In this document: piece after piece, positions 30,186 to 30,391 of the stretch | Position numbering within the stretch: position 1 is the stretch's first letter | Layout of the letters: every line of letters starts with the position of its first letter | Origin: JAGQTE01 sp964648005 | GTDB taxonomy: Bacteria; Actinomycetota; Acidimicrobiia; Acidimicrobiales; Acidimicrobilacustridaceae | Assembly: GCA_964648005.1 (NCBI GenBank) | Contig: CAZYKR010000011.1 | Location: 1-30,391, forward strand | Reading direction: 5' to 3' | Length of the DNA: 30,391 bases | Program-made: the position numbers and the translations under genes | The notes under the pieces: generated by a model | Seen by the model: the letters and a program-made list of their open reading frames with translations, nothing else | What the model was told of the DNA's origin: nothing | Database searches by the model: none

Positions 30186-30391
30186 GCGACCGCTACCTGG
30201 TCATCAGCTCCGACACGCACGCCGGCCTGCCGAACGAGCAGTACCGCGAGTGGCTCGACCCCGAGTACCGCGAGCGCTTCGACGCCTACCTGGAGGCGCG
30301 GGCCAAATTGGCCGAGTCCGCCCGGCAGGGCTTCTTGAACGAGGAGTTCGCCGAGGAGTGGCACCGCGAGAACGAGGAAGGGCTGCGCGGC
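30182..30391 (+). CDS. Second amidohydrolase-like protein, N-terminal fragment (cut by window end)
   Basis: The 70 codons present start MSDRYLVISSDTHAGLPNEQ, with the DxH pattern (Asp11, His13) seen in the amidohydrolase at 27231. A segment EYREWLDPEYRERFDAYLEARAK follows, much like that protein's YRPYLESRYHDDFDAW. It is therefore probably a homologous metal-dependent hydrolase and the fourth gene of the operon. The ATG overlaps the SDR stop by four bases. The metal-binding C-terminal half lies beyond the window. Confidence 0.8.
   Translation, partial: MSDRYLVISSDTHAGLPNEQYREWLDPEYRERFDAYLEARAKLAESARQGFLNEEFAEEWHRENEEGLRG

Overview
This 30.4 kb window is high-GC DNA from a free-living actinomycete-type bacterium. 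Reasons: about 70% GC with G/C third positions; many GTG starts; stop-start overlaps (GTGA, ATGA); coenzyme F420 families (an LLM-class oxidoreductase and a Ddn-type reductase); a mycothiol-dependent maleylpyruvate-isomerase-like protein; and several P450/amidohydrolase/SDR catabolic genes. The mix of families resembles an Acidimicrobiia-like lineage, but that is inference. I found no phage, transposase, CRISPR array, rRNA or tRNA.

Left part (1-4.6 kb): a truncated lipoprotein gene (-), a DUF952 protein (+), an LLM oxidoreductase/small-molecule kinase pair (-), and a VOC protein coupled to a D-2-hydroxyacid dehydrogenase (+). From 9967 down to 4647 runs a seven-gene minus-strand block. Its first four genes overlap: an SsuA/TauA-type lipoprotein, its ATPase, its permease and an Rrf2 regulator. 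A His-rich membrane protein, a Met/His-rich cupredoxin lipoprotein and a membrane-anchored protein of unknown function follow. A divergent IclR regulator lies across a short AT-rich promoter region.

Middle (10.9-18.3 kb): a small membrane protein, a TetR-like regulator, a coupled ASCH-like/MDMPI-like pair, a TrpB2-type tryptophan synthase beta chain, a Tat-exported repeat protein, and an overlapping VOC-Fic pair.

The only gap above 300 bases (18302-18821) is the most structured DNA in the window. It holds four 54-bp units with conserved ends, a run of six GGGG tracts, and a promoter carrying a 25-bp motif. The motif recurs at 22666-22690 (next to a second P450 and a divergent APH(6)-like kinase) and at 27130-27154 (before an amidohydrolase / acetoacetate-decarboxylase-like / SDR / amidohydrolase operon). 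I infer that these three catabolic transcription units (dehydrogenase-P450-CMD, P450 with or without the kinase, and the amidohydrolase operon) form one regulon for an unidentified lipid-, steroid- or ring-type substrate.

A separate dispersed element with a constant 55-bp core occurs three times between genes (13738-13792, 24459-24513, 25585-25639). Two of the copies flank the two paralogous ASCH-like genes. The window ends inside the second amidohydrolase gene.
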